A stretch of 21,046 bases of DNA from JAXHTH01 sp034211115 (GCA_034211115.1 JAXHTH010000242.1:1-21046); one strand, 5' to 3'; shown: positions 7,066-14,392, numbered from the stretch's first letter. Program-made: numbers and translations. Notes: generated by a model not told the origin, from the letters alone.

Positions 7066-8457
7066 ATGACGACGACCCCCACCGCGACCGAACCGAAGCC
7101 GGCCGTGAGCAGCCTCACCGACGCCGCCGCCTCGATCACGCCGGAGATGACCGCGGCTCTCCGCCGCGACTTCGAGGGCAGGCCCCGCTACCGGATCGCC
7201 CAGAACGCGGTCACCAAGACCACGGTGACCGACGTGGCCCTGAACCGCGCGAAGGTCACGAGCATCGACCACAGCTTCTCGCATCTGCTCGATGACTGGG
7301 AGGTGACGGACCAGAAGAAGTCGGGGCGGTGCTGGATGTTCGCGGCGATGAACCTCTTCCGCGTCGGCGCGATGAAGAAGATGAACCTGAAGAACTTCGA
7401 GTTCAGCCAGAACTTCACGCTGTTCTGGGACAAGTTCGAGCGGGCGAACTACTTCCTCGAATCGATCATCGAGACCGCGGACCGGCCGGTCGATGATCGC
7501 ATCGTCGCGTGGCTGCTGGATCATCCGGTCGACGACGGCGGTCAGTGGAACATGTTCATCAACATCGTGAAGAAGCACGGGCTCGCGCCCAAGGCGGTCA
7601 TGCCGGAGACGGAAAGCTCCTCGGCCACCATGCGGATGAACGCCACGCTCCTGCACAAGCTGCGCGAGGGGGCAAAGACGCTGCGCGACCTGCGGGCGGG
7701 GGGGGCGCCGATGGAGGCGGCCCGGGCCGCGAAGAACGAGATCCTCGCCGCCGTCCACCGCATCCTGTGCATCCATCTCGGCACGCCCCCCGACCGCTTC
7801 GACTGGCAGTGGAACGACAAGGACAAGAACTTCCACCGGGACGGCGAGCTCACGCCGCGCCAGTTCGCCGACAAGTACGTCGACCTTCCCGTCGATGAAT
7901 ACGTCTGCCTCGTGAACGACACGCGGCGGACGAGCCCGTTCAACCGCACGTTCACCGTGCAGTACCTGGGCAACGTCATCGGCGGCGATCCCGTGCTGTA
8001 CCTCAACATCGACATCGAGACGATGAAGGACATCGCGATGCGCACCATCGTCGACGGCGAGCCGGTCTGGTTCGGCTGCGATGTGGGCAAGATGATGGCC
8101 CGCGACATCGGCCTCTGGGACGCGGAGATGTTCGACTACGACACGCTCTACGACACCACCTTCGACCTGAACAAGGAAGGCCGGCTCGACTACCACCAGA
8201 CGGTGATGACCCACGCGATGCTCTTCACCGGCGTGGATGTCGTCGACGACCGCCCGCGGCGGTGGCGGGTCGAGAACTCCTGGGGCGAGGAGAACGGAAA
8301 GAAAGGCTTCTACGCCATGAACGACTCGTGGTTCGACAAGCACATGTTCGAGGTCGCCTGCCGCAAGAGCTATCTGTCGCCGGAGCTGGTCGCGGCGCTG
8401 GAGGAGGAACCGGTCGTGCTCCCGCCGTGGGATCCGATGGGCGCGCTGGCGGAGTAG
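7066..8457 (+). CDS. pepC: Aminopeptidase C / bleomycin hydrolase (peptidase C1B), 463 aa
   Basis: Cytosolic papain-fold cysteine aminopeptidase of the PepC/bleomycin hydrolase family, which forms hexameric barrels and trims peptides from the N-terminus. The catalytic residues are visible: Gln83 and Cys89 in TDQKKSGRCWMFA, His383 in MTHAMLFTGVD and Asn404 in RVENSWGEENG. Other family landmarks are LFWDKFERANYFLE near 119 and DGGQWNMFINIVKKHG near 157. The C-terminus LPPWDPMGALAE matches the family's conserved C-terminal arm, which reaches into the active-site cleft. Length is typical (about 440-460). The start at 7066 has AAAGGA seven bases upstream, and the N-terminal 20 residues are a poorly conserved Thr/Pro/Ala-rich extension. 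No signal peptide is seen. Confidence 0.97.
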   Translation: MTTTPTATEPKPAVSSLTDAAASITPEMTAALRRDFEGRPRYRIAQNAVTKTTVTDVALNRAKVTSIDHSFSHLLDDWEVTDQKKSGRCWMFAAMNLFRVGAMKKMNLKNFEFSQNFTLFWDKFERANYFLESIIETADRPVDDRIVAWLLDHPVDDGGQWNMFINIVKKHGLAPKAVMPETESSSATMRMNATLLHKLREGAKTLRDLRAGGAPMEAARAAKNEILAAVHRILCIHLGTPPDRFDWQWNDKDKNFHRDGELTPRQFADKYVDLPVDEYVCLVNDTRRTSPFNRTFTVQYLGNVIGGDPVLYLNIDIETMKDIAMRTIVDGEPVWFGCDVGKMMARDIGLWDAEMFDYDTLYDTTFDLNKEGRLDYHQTVMTHAMLFTGVDVVDDRPRRWRVENSWGEENGKKGFYAMNDSWFDKHMFEVACRKSYLSPELVAALEEEPVVLPPWDPMGALAE

Positions 8458-8471
8458 TGATGAGTGATGAG
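8458..8471. repeat. Heptamer direct repeat immediately after the pepC stop
   Basis: TGATGAG occurs twice back to back (8458-8464, 8465-8471), starting at the first base after the TAG stop. GGAGTAG (8451-8457), containing the stop codon, is in phase and similar. Confidence 0.5.
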
Positions 8472-8513
8472 TCGTCGATCGCTCCTTCCCGGCCTTGGCT
8501 CTTCGCATTCTTT

Positions 8514-8541
8514 TTTCAGCTTTCCCCTTTCAGCTTTGACT
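8514..8541. repeat. Four-unit heptamer array before the DUF6941-like gene
   Basis: In-phase heptamers TTTCAGC, TTTCCCC, TTTCAGC, TTTGACT run to four bases before the ATG at 8546. They occupy the place of a ribosome binding site, and no Shine-Dalgarno sequence is present. Confidence 0.5.
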
Positions 8542-8545
8542 TCCC

Positions 8546-8992
8546 ATGCAAACGCCCACCGTCAACTCGCTGATCTTCGCCGACCGCGTGTATCGTGACG
8601 CGGAGACGAAGAAGTGGATCATCGCCGGGGTGTTCAACACGATCGGTTTCCGGTCCTTCCCCGCCCGGTACGACTGGCTGGAGGTGTTCTTCCAGATCAC
8701 GAACGTCTCGCAGCCGGTGGATCTGCACTTCCGGATCGAGCAGGCGGCGGAGGGCAAGACGCTGGTGGACGTGGGCGGGCCGCTCGGCTCGCCCAGCCCG
8801 CTCAACGTCGTCGAGCAGAAGGTGGTGCTGCGCGGGTTGAAGTTCCCGGATGCGGGGAAGTACTGGGTGCAGCTCGTGAGCAACGAGGAGATTCTCAGCC
8901 AGACGCCGCTGTACGTGAAGAAGGTCGAGCAGCCTCCGCCGCAGCAGCGACCGCCGGGGCAGCCGGGCGAGGGGCCGGTGACGGGGGCGTGA
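8546..8992 (+). CDS. DUF6941-like hypothetical protein, 148 aa
   Basis: A small soluble protein beginning MQTPTVNSLIFADRVYRD. The N-terminal PTVNSLIFADRV, the following IIAGVFNTIGF, and the later GLKFPDAGKYWVQLVSNEEIL match what I know of the DUF6941 family, beta-rich proteins of unknown function common in planctomycetes and other bacteria. The domain spans about residues 1-128; the last 20 residues are a Pro/Gln/Gly-rich tail (QPPPQQRPPGQPGEGP). There is no signal peptide, membrane span or recognisable catalytic motif. The start is preceded by a heptamer array rather than a ribosome site. It lies 88 bases after pepC on the same strand, so it may be co-transcribed with it. Confidence 0.8.
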   Translation: MQTPTVNSLIFADRVYRDAETKKWIIAGVFNTIGFRSFPARYDWLEVFFQITNVSQPVDLHFRIEQAAEGKTLVDVGGPLGSPSPLNVVEQKVVLRGLKFPDAGKYWVQLVSNEEILSQTPLYVKKVEQPPPQQRPPGQPGEGPVTGA

Positions 8993-9011
8993 GAAGACGC
9001 GGAAACGAAAG

Positions 9012-9044
9012 AGCCCGGGGACTCCCGTCCCCGGGCTTTCTTCG
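9012..9044. terminator. Intrinsic terminator between convergent genes
   Basis: AGCCCGGGGAC (9012-9022) pairs perfectly with GTCCCCGGGCT (9027-9037), an 11-bp stem with a four-base loop. TTCTTCG follows on the plus strand and CTCTTTCG on the minus strand. It lies between the stops of the DUF6941-like gene and the AsmA-like gene and can serve both. Confidence 0.8.
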
Positions 9045-9077
9045 TGCGCCGATTCATGCTCGATCGTCGGGGCGGCG

Positions 9078-10001
9078 CTATTGGTCCTCGTTGCCTTCCG
9101 TGTTCTTGTCCTCGTCGCCGCCGAGAAGGTCGCCGAGTCCCTTGAGGCCCTCGTCGGCCTGCTTGCCGAGGTCTTCCAGCCCGCCGGCCGCGCCTTCGAG
9201 ACCCTTGCCGAGTTCCTCGGCGGTCTTGCCGATCGTGCCCGCCAGCTCCTGGACCTGGCCGTCGATGACGGTGGCGGCGTCGATGCCCATGTCGCTCAGC
9301 GACCGGAGGCTCGCCAGGCCGTTCTCGAGCTCGCCCAGCACCTCGCCGGGCAGGACCGGCCCGTTCTCGATGATGGCGGCGAAGACCGCCTTCAGGATGA
9401 CATCGGCCAGCTCGGTGAACTTCAACCCGTTCTGCTCGCCCGTGCCGACATCGGTGAGGCGGATCTCGTCGATGGGCACCTTCACCCTCGACAGCTCCCC
9501 GCCGAGGGGCAGCACGTCGACCTGCACGTTGACATCCCTGATGAGGATCTCGCGGATGACGAAGTCCTTGCCCTTGCCGGTCTTGTCCTTCGGTTTCTCG
9601 CCGGATTCGAGTCGTTTGAGATTCTCGAGGATGACGTCGTAGTTGCTCTTGCCTTCCTTCTTCTCGAGGTTCATGTCCAAACCGGTGAGATGAAGCCTGG
9701 GCATCTCGACGGTGTCCTGCCGCAGGGTGGCGAGGGAGACGGCAACCTGGCCGTCGTTGAGCAGCAGGAAGTGCGGTGTCTCGAAGCCCTGCGGGTTGGA
9801 CACGTTCAGTCCGCTCATGCCGAACCTGCCGGAGAAGACGCCGACATCGGCGCCGCCGACCGTGGTCGGAACGCCGAGGGCGTAGGTCGCGCCCCGCTCG
9901 ATGCCGGCCTTCGCGACGTGATCGATGTACATGAACAGGGCGAGGGCCGCGAGGAGAACGAGGGCGATCAACGCCGCGAGGATGGTGAGGAAGATCTTCA
10001 T
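9078..10001 (-). CDS. AsmA-like membrane-anchored protein, 307 aa
   Basis: The start at 10001 (MKIFLTILAALIALVLLAAL) has GGAG eight bases upstream; a longer in-frame start at 10061 would put an Arg/Ser-rich tail ahead of the signal anchor. Residues 2-24 form one N-terminal transmembrane anchor. The next part, YIDHVAKAGIERGATYALG then VPTTVGGADVGVFSGRFGMSGL, has the pattern of AsmA-family N-termini, which span the periplasm and are linked to outer-membrane lipid transport. The repeated short strands (NLEKKEGKSNYDVILENLKR, KDFVIREILIRDVNVQVDV) fit. The C-terminal third is helical and Gly/Leu-rich, with a possible amphipathic segment (LGKGLEGAAGGLEDLGKQA). The protein is far shorter than E. coli AsmA (about 617), so it is best called AsmA-like. 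Single-gene unit. Confidence 0.75.
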   Translation of the reverse strand: MKIFLTILAALIALVLLAALALFMYIDHVAKAGIERGATYALGVPTTVGGADVGVFSGRFGMSGLNVSNPQGFETPHFLLLNDGQVAVSLATLRQDTVEMPRLHLTGLDMNLEKKEGKSNYDVILENLKRLESGEKPKDKTGKGKDFVIREILIRDVNVQVDVLPLGGELSRVKVPIDEIRLTDVGTGEQNGLKFTELADVILKAVFAAIIENGPVLPGEVLGELENGLASLRSLSDMGIDAATVIDGQVQELAGTIGKTAEELGKGLEGAAGGLEDLGKQADEGLKGLGDLLGGDEDKNTEGNEDQ

Positions 10002-10039
10002 CGATCGGCTCCGGTTCCGGGAGGAGGGGTGATGCGACG

Positions 10040-10066
10040 CGGGACGTCCCGACGGCGGCAAGTGTA
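10040..10066 (-). promoter_or_regulatory. Palindrome and weak -10 upstream of the AsmA-like gene
   Basis: CGGGACGTCCCG (10040-10051) is a perfect 12-bp palindrome about 40 bases upstream of the start codon. On the minus strand TACACT (10066-10061), a four-of-six -10 match, lies just upstream, which would place the palindrome at the RNA start. No convincing -35 was seen. Confidence 0.25.
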
Positions 10067-10130
10067 TCCGGGCGCGGCCGGCGTGGACGCGATGACCGGC
10101 GCGGCGGGGCGTCCGGCGCCCCCGGCCGGC

Positions 10131-11102
10131 TCAGGTCCCCGCCGGCAGGTCGAGGATGCCGAGCAGGCCGACAAGACAACTGATGACGCCGTTGAGGGTG
10201 AAGAACGCCAGGGCGATCCGCTTCGTTCCCCACCGCGCCACCGTGGCATGCTCGACGATCAGCAGGGCGAGGACAATGCCGACGCCGACGGCGAAGAGCC
10301 GGCCGAATCGAGGATCCGCCAGCGCCACGGCGATCAGGGCGGCCGCCGCGAGCAGGTGCATGAGCCGGCTCGCCCGCAGCGCCCCTGAGAACCCGAAGCG
10401 GGCGGGGATGCTGAGGAGGTTCTGCGCGATGTCCACCTCCCGATCCTGAAGCGCGTAGATGACATCGAACCCGGCCACCCAGAACAGGATCATCACCGCC
10501 AGCAGCCACAGGGCCGGCTGAAAGGCCGGCGAGAGCGGGCTGACCGTCGCCGGCTCGACCGCGATCGCCGCGGCCAGCGGGCTGATCGCCAGCGCCGAGC
10601 CCAGCGCGAGATGGCACAGCCACGTGAACCGCTTGAACAGGGCGTAAACCGCCAGCCAGAGCAGGATCGGCGGGCCGAGGATGGTCGGCCACCAGTTTTC
10701 ATGCAGCACGCCGAAGGCGAGGCAGACGAGCATGAACAGGACCGCGCAGGTCAGCAGCACGATCAACGCCGCCCGCGCGCCAAGCTTCCCGCCCGGCAGG
10801 GCACGGCCGGCCGTGCGCGGATTCCGCCGATCGATCTCGCGATCCAGCAGGCGGTTGGCGAGCATCGCCACCGTGCGCGCGAGGATCATGGCAAGCACGA
10901 TCAGACCAATCTGCCCGCCGAACCGCGAGCCCCCGGAAAGCGCCCCGGAAATTGGACCTGGTCCGTTTTCCGCGGCCATGAACGCTGCGAGCACCGCGAA
11001 GGGCAGGGCGAACACGCTGTGCGCGAGCTTGATGTCCGCGGCGATTAGGCGCAGGGCGCGCAGCGGCGAGGACATCGTGATCGGGGTCGAAGCCGTCGTC
11101 AT
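10131..11102 (-). CDS. mqnP: UbiA-family polyprenyltransferase, MqnP type, 323 aa
   Basis: Integral membrane prenyltransferase that attaches a polyprenyl chain to an aromatic acceptor. The first Asp-rich motif is NRLLDREIDRRNPRT (Asn83, Asp87, Asp91) followed by AGRALPGGK; NRxxD rather than NDxxD is characteristic of the UbiA-like subgroup assigned to the futalosine menaquinone pathway (MqnP). The second motif is DVIYALQDREVD (Asp213, Asp220, Asp224) followed by SIPARFG. About eight or nine hydrophobic helices are spread across the protein. Menaquinone assignment is inferred from the subgroup; no other mqn gene is in the window, and a 4-hydroxybenzoate acceptor cannot be excluded. The start at 11102 lies one base after the HAD gene stop (TGA-G-ATG), with no clear ribosome site, suggesting translational coupling. 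Confidence 0.88.
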   Translation of the reverse strand: MTTASTPITMSSPLRALRLIAADIKLAHSVFALPFAVLAAFMAAENGPGPISGALSGGSRFGGQIGLIVLAMILARTVAMLANRLLDREIDRRNPRTAGRALPGGKLGARAALIVLLTCAVLFMLVCLAFGVLHENWWPTILGPPILLWLAVYALFKRFTWLCHLALGSALAISPLAAAIAVEPATVSPLSPAFQPALWLLAVMILFWVAGFDVIYALQDREVDIAQNLLSIPARFGFSGALRASRLMHLLAAAALIAVALADPRFGRLFAVGVGIVLALLIVEHATVARWGTKRIALAFFTLNGVISCLVGLLGILDLPAGT

Positions 11103-11103
11103 C

Positions 11104-11763
11104 TCAGGCGACCGACTGTAGGAGCCTCAGCGCGGTCGATCTCAGGTCGCGAGGATCGTCGATGACGAGGTCCGCTTCATCCAGTTCGCCGGCGGAGGCG
11201 TAGCCCCACGCGGCGCCGATCGCCGGCAGGCCGTTGGCGTGCGCCGCCTCGATGTCGTCCCAGCGGTCGCCGATGACCACCCCCGGCCCCCGGAGAAGCG
11301 ACCGCGCTTCCGCCAGCAGGTCATGGACCATCTGCGACTTGTCGGCATCGTCCTCGCGGCGGGGTCGGACGACGTCGAACAGACCGGCGATCGAGCAGCC
11401 GGCCAGCACCGCCTCGACGTACGCGGCCGGGCCGTTGGAGCAGATCGCCAGCGTTGCGATCTCCGCCCGCAGGGCCGACAGGGCCCGCGGAATGCCGTCG
11501 TAGAGCGCTCCGGCCCCCGGAATGAGGGCCAGTTCGCGCGCGACCGCCATCCGCTCGACCCGCTCGGCGAGGTCGGCCGGGCAGCGGCCGGCCAGCCAGC
11601 GGCGGTAGTCCTCGGTCGATGTCCCGATCAGGGCGGCGATCTCCCCCTCCTCCGGCGGGGTGAGACCGTGCGCGGCGAACGCCCCGCGCACGGCCGGGAC
11701 GGTGACCGTCTCCGTCCGGAAGAGGGTGCCGTCGAGATCGAAGATGAGGATGGCATCGAGCAC
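11104..11763 (-). CDS. HAD-superfamily hydrolase (phosphoglycolate phosphatase-like), 219 aa
   Basis: Mg-dependent phosphatase of the haloacid dehalogenase superfamily. All four motifs are visible: I, FDLDGTLF (Asp9 nucleophile, Asp11); II, ICSNG (Ser109); III, Lys142 in DADKSQMV; IV, VVIGDRWDDIEAAHANG (Asp166, Asp169, Asp170). The helical cap lies between residues about 18 and 85, as in the PGP/Gph subfamily. The start is a GTG at 11763 with GGAGG seven bases upstream; the frame stays open farther upstream, but only through tandem-repeat DNA. The substrate is unknown. It overlaps nearly end to start with the UbiA-family gene, so the two are co-transcribed. Confidence 0.92.
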   Translation of the reverse strand: MLDAILIFDLDGTLFRTETVTVPAVRGAFAAHGLTPPEEGEIAALIGTSTEDYRRWLAGRCPADLAERVERMAVARELALIPGAGALYDGIPRALSALRAEIATLAICSNGPAAYVEAVLAGCSIAGLFDVVRPRREDDADKSQMVHDLLAEARSLLRGPGVVIGDRWDDIEAAHANGLPAIGAAWGYASAGELDEADLVIDDPRDLRSTALRLLQSVA

Positions 11764-11809
11764 GGTCGGACCTCCGCCGGGCTCATCAATCCGCGTAAAA
11801 AGGTGAAAC

Positions 11810-12016
11810 GGGGGCGTCGCGTCGGGGAATGAAGATACCGCGCGGGATCGATCTTCCCGGGGGCGTCGCGCGTACGGGGATGAGGATACCGCGCGGGATC
11901 GGTCTTCCGGGGGCGTCGCGCGTCCGGGAATGAGGATGCCGCGCGGGATCGATCTTCCCGGGGGCGTCGCGCGTACGGGGATGAGGATACCGCGCGGGCT
12001 CGATCTTCCGGGGGCG
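11810..12016. repeat. 50-bp tandem repeat, four copies, with A-B-A-B order
   Basis: Four head-to-tail units lie at 11810-11858 (49 bp), 11859-11908 (50), 11909-11959 (51) and 11960-12009 (50), plus a GGGGGCG stub. Each begins GGGGGCGTCGC and ends in GATCTTCC or GGTCTTCC. Copies 1 and 3 share GGGAATGA and a final TTCCC; copies 2 and 4 share CGTACGGGGATGAGG and a final TTCC. So the dimer rather than the single unit appears to have duplicated. The units are directly adjacent, with no spacers, and lie between the divergent HAD and proS genes. The rest of the 479-bp gap (12017-12209) shows no gene or clear promoter. Confidence 0.85.
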
Positions 12017-12209
12017 CTTGCCTTCCTCTCGCGGGAGGGCATACTGGGCCCCTTCCGCCGCCGGGCCGCGCGAGCGGTCGGCGCGGTGGGAAGTCCCCGC
12101 GGGTATGCACCTGCGGCTATGATCGTCCTTTGCTGCGGGGGGAGGGGTGGTTGAGGGCGACCCGGGTCTTCCTCCCTTCGGTCGTCAGACCCGGCGTCCT
12201 CCAGCCCGC

Positions 12210-12244
12210 GACTCACGACTCACGATTCACGACCCAAGACTCAT
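12210..12244. repeat. Five-unit heptamer array running into the proS start codon
   Basis: In-phase heptamers read GACTCAC, GACTCAC, GATTCAC, GACCCAA, GACTCAT. The ATG start codon (12243-12245) begins within the fifth unit. The array fills the ribosome-binding region and contains no Shine-Dalgarno sequence. Confidence 0.65.
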
Positions 12245-13802
12245 GGCTCAAACCACCGCCATCAGCCCCACGCGCGACGAGAACTACCCGGAGTGGTATC
12301 AGCAGGTGATCCGCGCCGCGGACCTCGCCGAGAACAGCCCGGTCCGCGGGTGCATGGTCATCAAGCCCTGGGGCTACAGCCTCTGGGAGAACATCCAGCG
12401 GACGCTGGACGGGATGTTCAAGGCGACGGGTCATCGCAACGCGTACTTTCCGCTGTTCATCCCGCTGTCGTTCCTCGAGAAGGAAGCGCAGCACGTGGAG
12501 GGGTTCGCCAAGGAATGCGCGGTGATCACCCATCACCGCCTCGAGGCGGGCCCGGACGGCAGGCTCGTGCCGGCCGCGAAGCTCGAGGAGCCGCTCGTCG
12601 TCCGCCCCACGAGCGAGACGATCATCGGCGAGATGTTCTCCCGCTGGATCGAGTCCTACCGCGATCTGCCCCTGCTCATCAACCAGTGGGCGAACGTCGT
12701 GCGCTGGGAGATGCGCACGCGGCTGTTCCTGCGCACGACGGAGTTTCTCTGGCAGGAGGGGCACACCGTCCACGCCACGGCCGACGAGGCGCGCGAGGAG
12801 ACGATGCGGATGCTCGATGTCTACGCCGACTTCGCCGAGAATCACATGGCGATGCCGGTGATCAAGGGGGCCAAGAGCGAGGCCGAACGCTTCCCCGGCG
12901 CGGTCGACACGTTCGCCATCGAGGCGATGATGCAGGACCGCAAGGCGCTGCAGTCCGGCACGTCGCACTTCCTCGGGCAGAACTTCGCCAGGGCCTCGAA
13001 CATCAAGTACCTCGATGAGACGGGCCAGCTCGTCCATCCGTGGACGACGTCGTGGGGTGTCTCGACCCGCCTCATCGGGGGGCTGATCATGACCCACGCC
13101 GACGACGACGGTCTCGTCCTCCCGCCCCGGCTGGCCCCCGCGCACGTGGTGATTCTGCCCATCACGTTCAAGGCCGATGATCCCGAGGCGGTCATGCGGT
13201 ATTGCCGCACCCTCGCCGACGATCTGCGGCGCGTCCGGTATCACGATCGCAACGTCGAGGTCGAGATCGACGACCGCGACATCCGCGGCGGGGAGAAGAC
13301 CTGGTCGTGGATCAAGAAGGGCATTCCGATCCGGCTCGAGATCGGCCCGCGCGACATCGCCTCCGATTCGGTCTTCGTCGGCCGGCGCGACAAGGGGCCG
13401 AAGGAGAAGACCGCGATCAAGCGCGGCGAGTTCATCGACAACATCGCGTCCATGCTGGACGAGATCCAGCACGGTCTCTTCGACCGCGCCAGGGCGCTGC
13501 GGACGAAGCACATGAAGTGCATCGACTCGAAGGACGAGTTCTACGACTTCTTCACGCCCCCGCCCACGGAAAGGGGCGGGGGAAAGACGGGCGACGGTGA
13601 CGGCCCCGCGCCCATCCACGGCGGGTTTGCGTTGACCCACTGGTCCGGCGACGGGCAGGTCGAAGCGCAGGTCAACGATGAGCTCGCGGTGACCGTGCGC
13701 TGCATTCCCCTCGAACCCGTCGACGGGGCCGACGATGAGGGCACCTGCCCGTTCTCAGGCGGCCCGAGCCGGCAGCGCGTGGTGTGGGCGAAAGCGTATT
13801 GA
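12243..13802 (+). CDS. proS: Prolyl-tRNA synthetase, type 3 (archaeal/eukaryotic-like), 519 aa
   Basis: Class II aminoacyl-tRNA synthetase that charges tRNA-Pro. Class II motifs: motif 1 around NAYFPLFIPLSFL (67-79), motif 2 RWEMRTRLFLRTTEFLWQEG (154-173), and motif 3 GVSTRLIGGLIMTHADDDG (272-290) with LVLPPRLAP. The Pro-specific RPTSETIIGEMFSRWI (121-136) is present. The anticodon-binding domain begins at HVVILPI (301), and the protein ends in the type-3 C-terminal domain, DEGTCPFSGGPSRQRVVWAKAY in two parts, finishing at the characteristic Tyr. It lacks the editing insertion of type-1 bacterial enzymes. A Gly/Pro/Asp-rich insertion (TERGGGKTGDGDGPAP) sits in the C-terminal domain. The start at 12243 is required by homology; the next Met is residue 38. 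It is preceded by a heptamer array, not a ribosome site. Confidence 0.97.
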   Translation: MAQTTAISPTRDENYPEWYQQVIRAADLAENSPVRGCMVIKPWGYSLWENIQRTLDGMFKATGHRNAYFPLFIPLSFLEKEAQHVEGFAKECAVITHHRLEAGPDGRLVPAAKLEEPLVVRPTSETIIGEMFSRWIESYRDLPLLINQWANVVRWEMRTRLFLRTTEFLWQEGHTVHATADEAREETMRMLDVYADFAENHMAMPVIKGAKSEAERFPGAVDTFAIEAMMQDRKALQSGTSHFLGQNFARASNIKYLDETGQLVHPWTTSWGVSTRLIGGLIMTHADDDGLVLPPRLAPAHVVILPITFKADDPEAVMRYCRTLADDLRRVRYHDRNVEVEIDDRDIRGGEKTWSWIKKGIPIRLEIGPRDIASDSVFVGRRDKGPKEKTAIKRGEFIDNIASMLDEIQHGLFDRARALRTKHMKCIDSKDEFYDFFTPPPTERGGGKTGDGDGPAPIHGGFALTHWSGDGQVEAQVNDELAVTVRCIPLEPVDGADDEGTCPFSGGPSRQRVVWAKAY

Positions 13803-13824
13803 GAAGAAGCGACGGAGCAACGGA
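13801..13824. repeat. Short 8-bp direct repeat after the proS stop
   Basis: GCGACGGA (13809-13816) and GCAACGGA (13817-13824) are in phase with a weaker preceding GAGAAGAA that begins inside the TGA stop. Only two good units are present. No terminator hairpin is visible in the 32-bp convergent gap. Confidence 0.3.
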
Positions 13825-13834
13825 GGGGGCGGCG

Positions 13835-14146
13835 TCAGCCCGTGATGTCGATGGCCTGGCCGGTGCGGACGGCGATGGTCGCCTCGATCTTGTCGGCGGC
13901 GCGGGTGTAGAGCTGGTACGCCCCGGCCGGCGAGGCGGGGGTTGACGCGGAGGCGAAGTCGACCGGCCCGCGCACCCGGCCCGCGATGAGTCGCTGCACG
14001 TTCTCGCTCGGCGGCTCGGCCGCGACCTGCCCCGTCGGCTGCGCCGGCGCGATCGCGGCCGTCGGCGCGACGGGCGCGCTGCGCTTCGCCGGCGTCACGC
14101 CGTAGGCGCGGGCGATGTGAAGCGGAAGCGAGGAGTCGATGCGCAT
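13835..14146 (-). CDS. Small hypothetical protein, 103 aa
   Basis: Not recognised. The start at 14146 (MRIDSSLPLHIARAYGVTPA) is preferred over an upstream in-frame ATG at 14227, because the latter lies inside the predicted operator/leader. No good ribosome site is seen for either. A short ordered N-terminus is followed by an Ala/Pro-rich stretch (about residues 20-42). A more conserved-looking C-terminus follows (VQRLIAGRVRGPVDF, then YQLYTRAADKIEATIAVRTG). There is no signal peptide, membrane segment or enzyme motif. The overall shape (short N-terminal peptide, disordered linker, C-terminal helix) suggests a small binding or regulatory protein, but that is conjecture. It faces proS across 32 bp and has its own promoter and inverted repeat. 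Confidence 0.65.
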   Translation of the reverse strand: MRIDSSLPLHIARAYGVTPAKRSAPVAPTAAIAPAQPTGQVAAEPPSENVQRLIAGRVRGPVDFASASTPASPAGAYQLYTRAADKIEATIAVRTGQAIDITG

Positions 14147-14232
14147 GGGCGGACGATCGTAGACGTCGAGGCGCGGTTCGAGGCGGAACAAGCACACTGA
14201 TCGCGCCGCGCAGTGAAGCGAGAACAACCAGA

Positions 14233-14256
14233 TCGGTCGAATGCGACCGAATCATA
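14233..14256 (-). promoter_or_regulatory. -10 box abutting a perfect operator-like inverted repeat
   Basis: On the minus strand TATGAT (14256-14251) is directly followed by a perfect inverted repeat: plus-strand arms TCGGTCG (14233-14239) and CGACCGA (14244-14250) around AATG. The repeat would cover the start of transcription toward the 103-aa gene, the classic place for a repressor site. No good -35 box is visible. Confidence 0.4.
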
Positions 14257-14392
14257 CACAATTCGCCGCTCGCGGCGCAGCAGGCGCAGGACCAGCGCCC
14301 CATGCCCGCCGCTGATAACAAAAACGGACGTTGCGCGCCGCGGCGGGCGGCGCCCGCAGAGAAGTTGCGCTACGTCGTTGTCTTCGGGCGTG

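Noticed and set aside
5802..7295. 497-codon plus-strand frame opposite the TPR gene
   Set aside because: The minus-strand TPR protein has an anchor, repeats and a ribosome site, whereas this frame has none of these and runs into pepC in another frame.
8530..10692. 720-codon minus-strand frame across the DUF6941-like, AsmA-like and UbiA genes
   Set aside because: It crosses three better-supported genes in the wrong frame, and its Arg/Pro/Gly-rich translation is typical of a shadow frame in GC-rich DNA.
11810..12016. CRISPR array
   Set aside because: The 50-bp units are directly adjacent with no unique spacers, and no cas gene is nearby.
11764..12216. N-terminal extension of the HAD protein to a 370-aa product
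   Set aside because: The extra residues are translated tandem repeats whose unit length is not a multiple of three. A GTG at 11763 with GGAGG seven bases upstream begins directly before the HAD fold.
14320..14370. Terminator after the anti-sigma gene
   Set aside because: GCGGGC-GGC-GCCCGC is a 6-bp dyad with a three-base centre, but the T-run on the minus strand lies about 16 bases away, too far for an intrinsic terminator.
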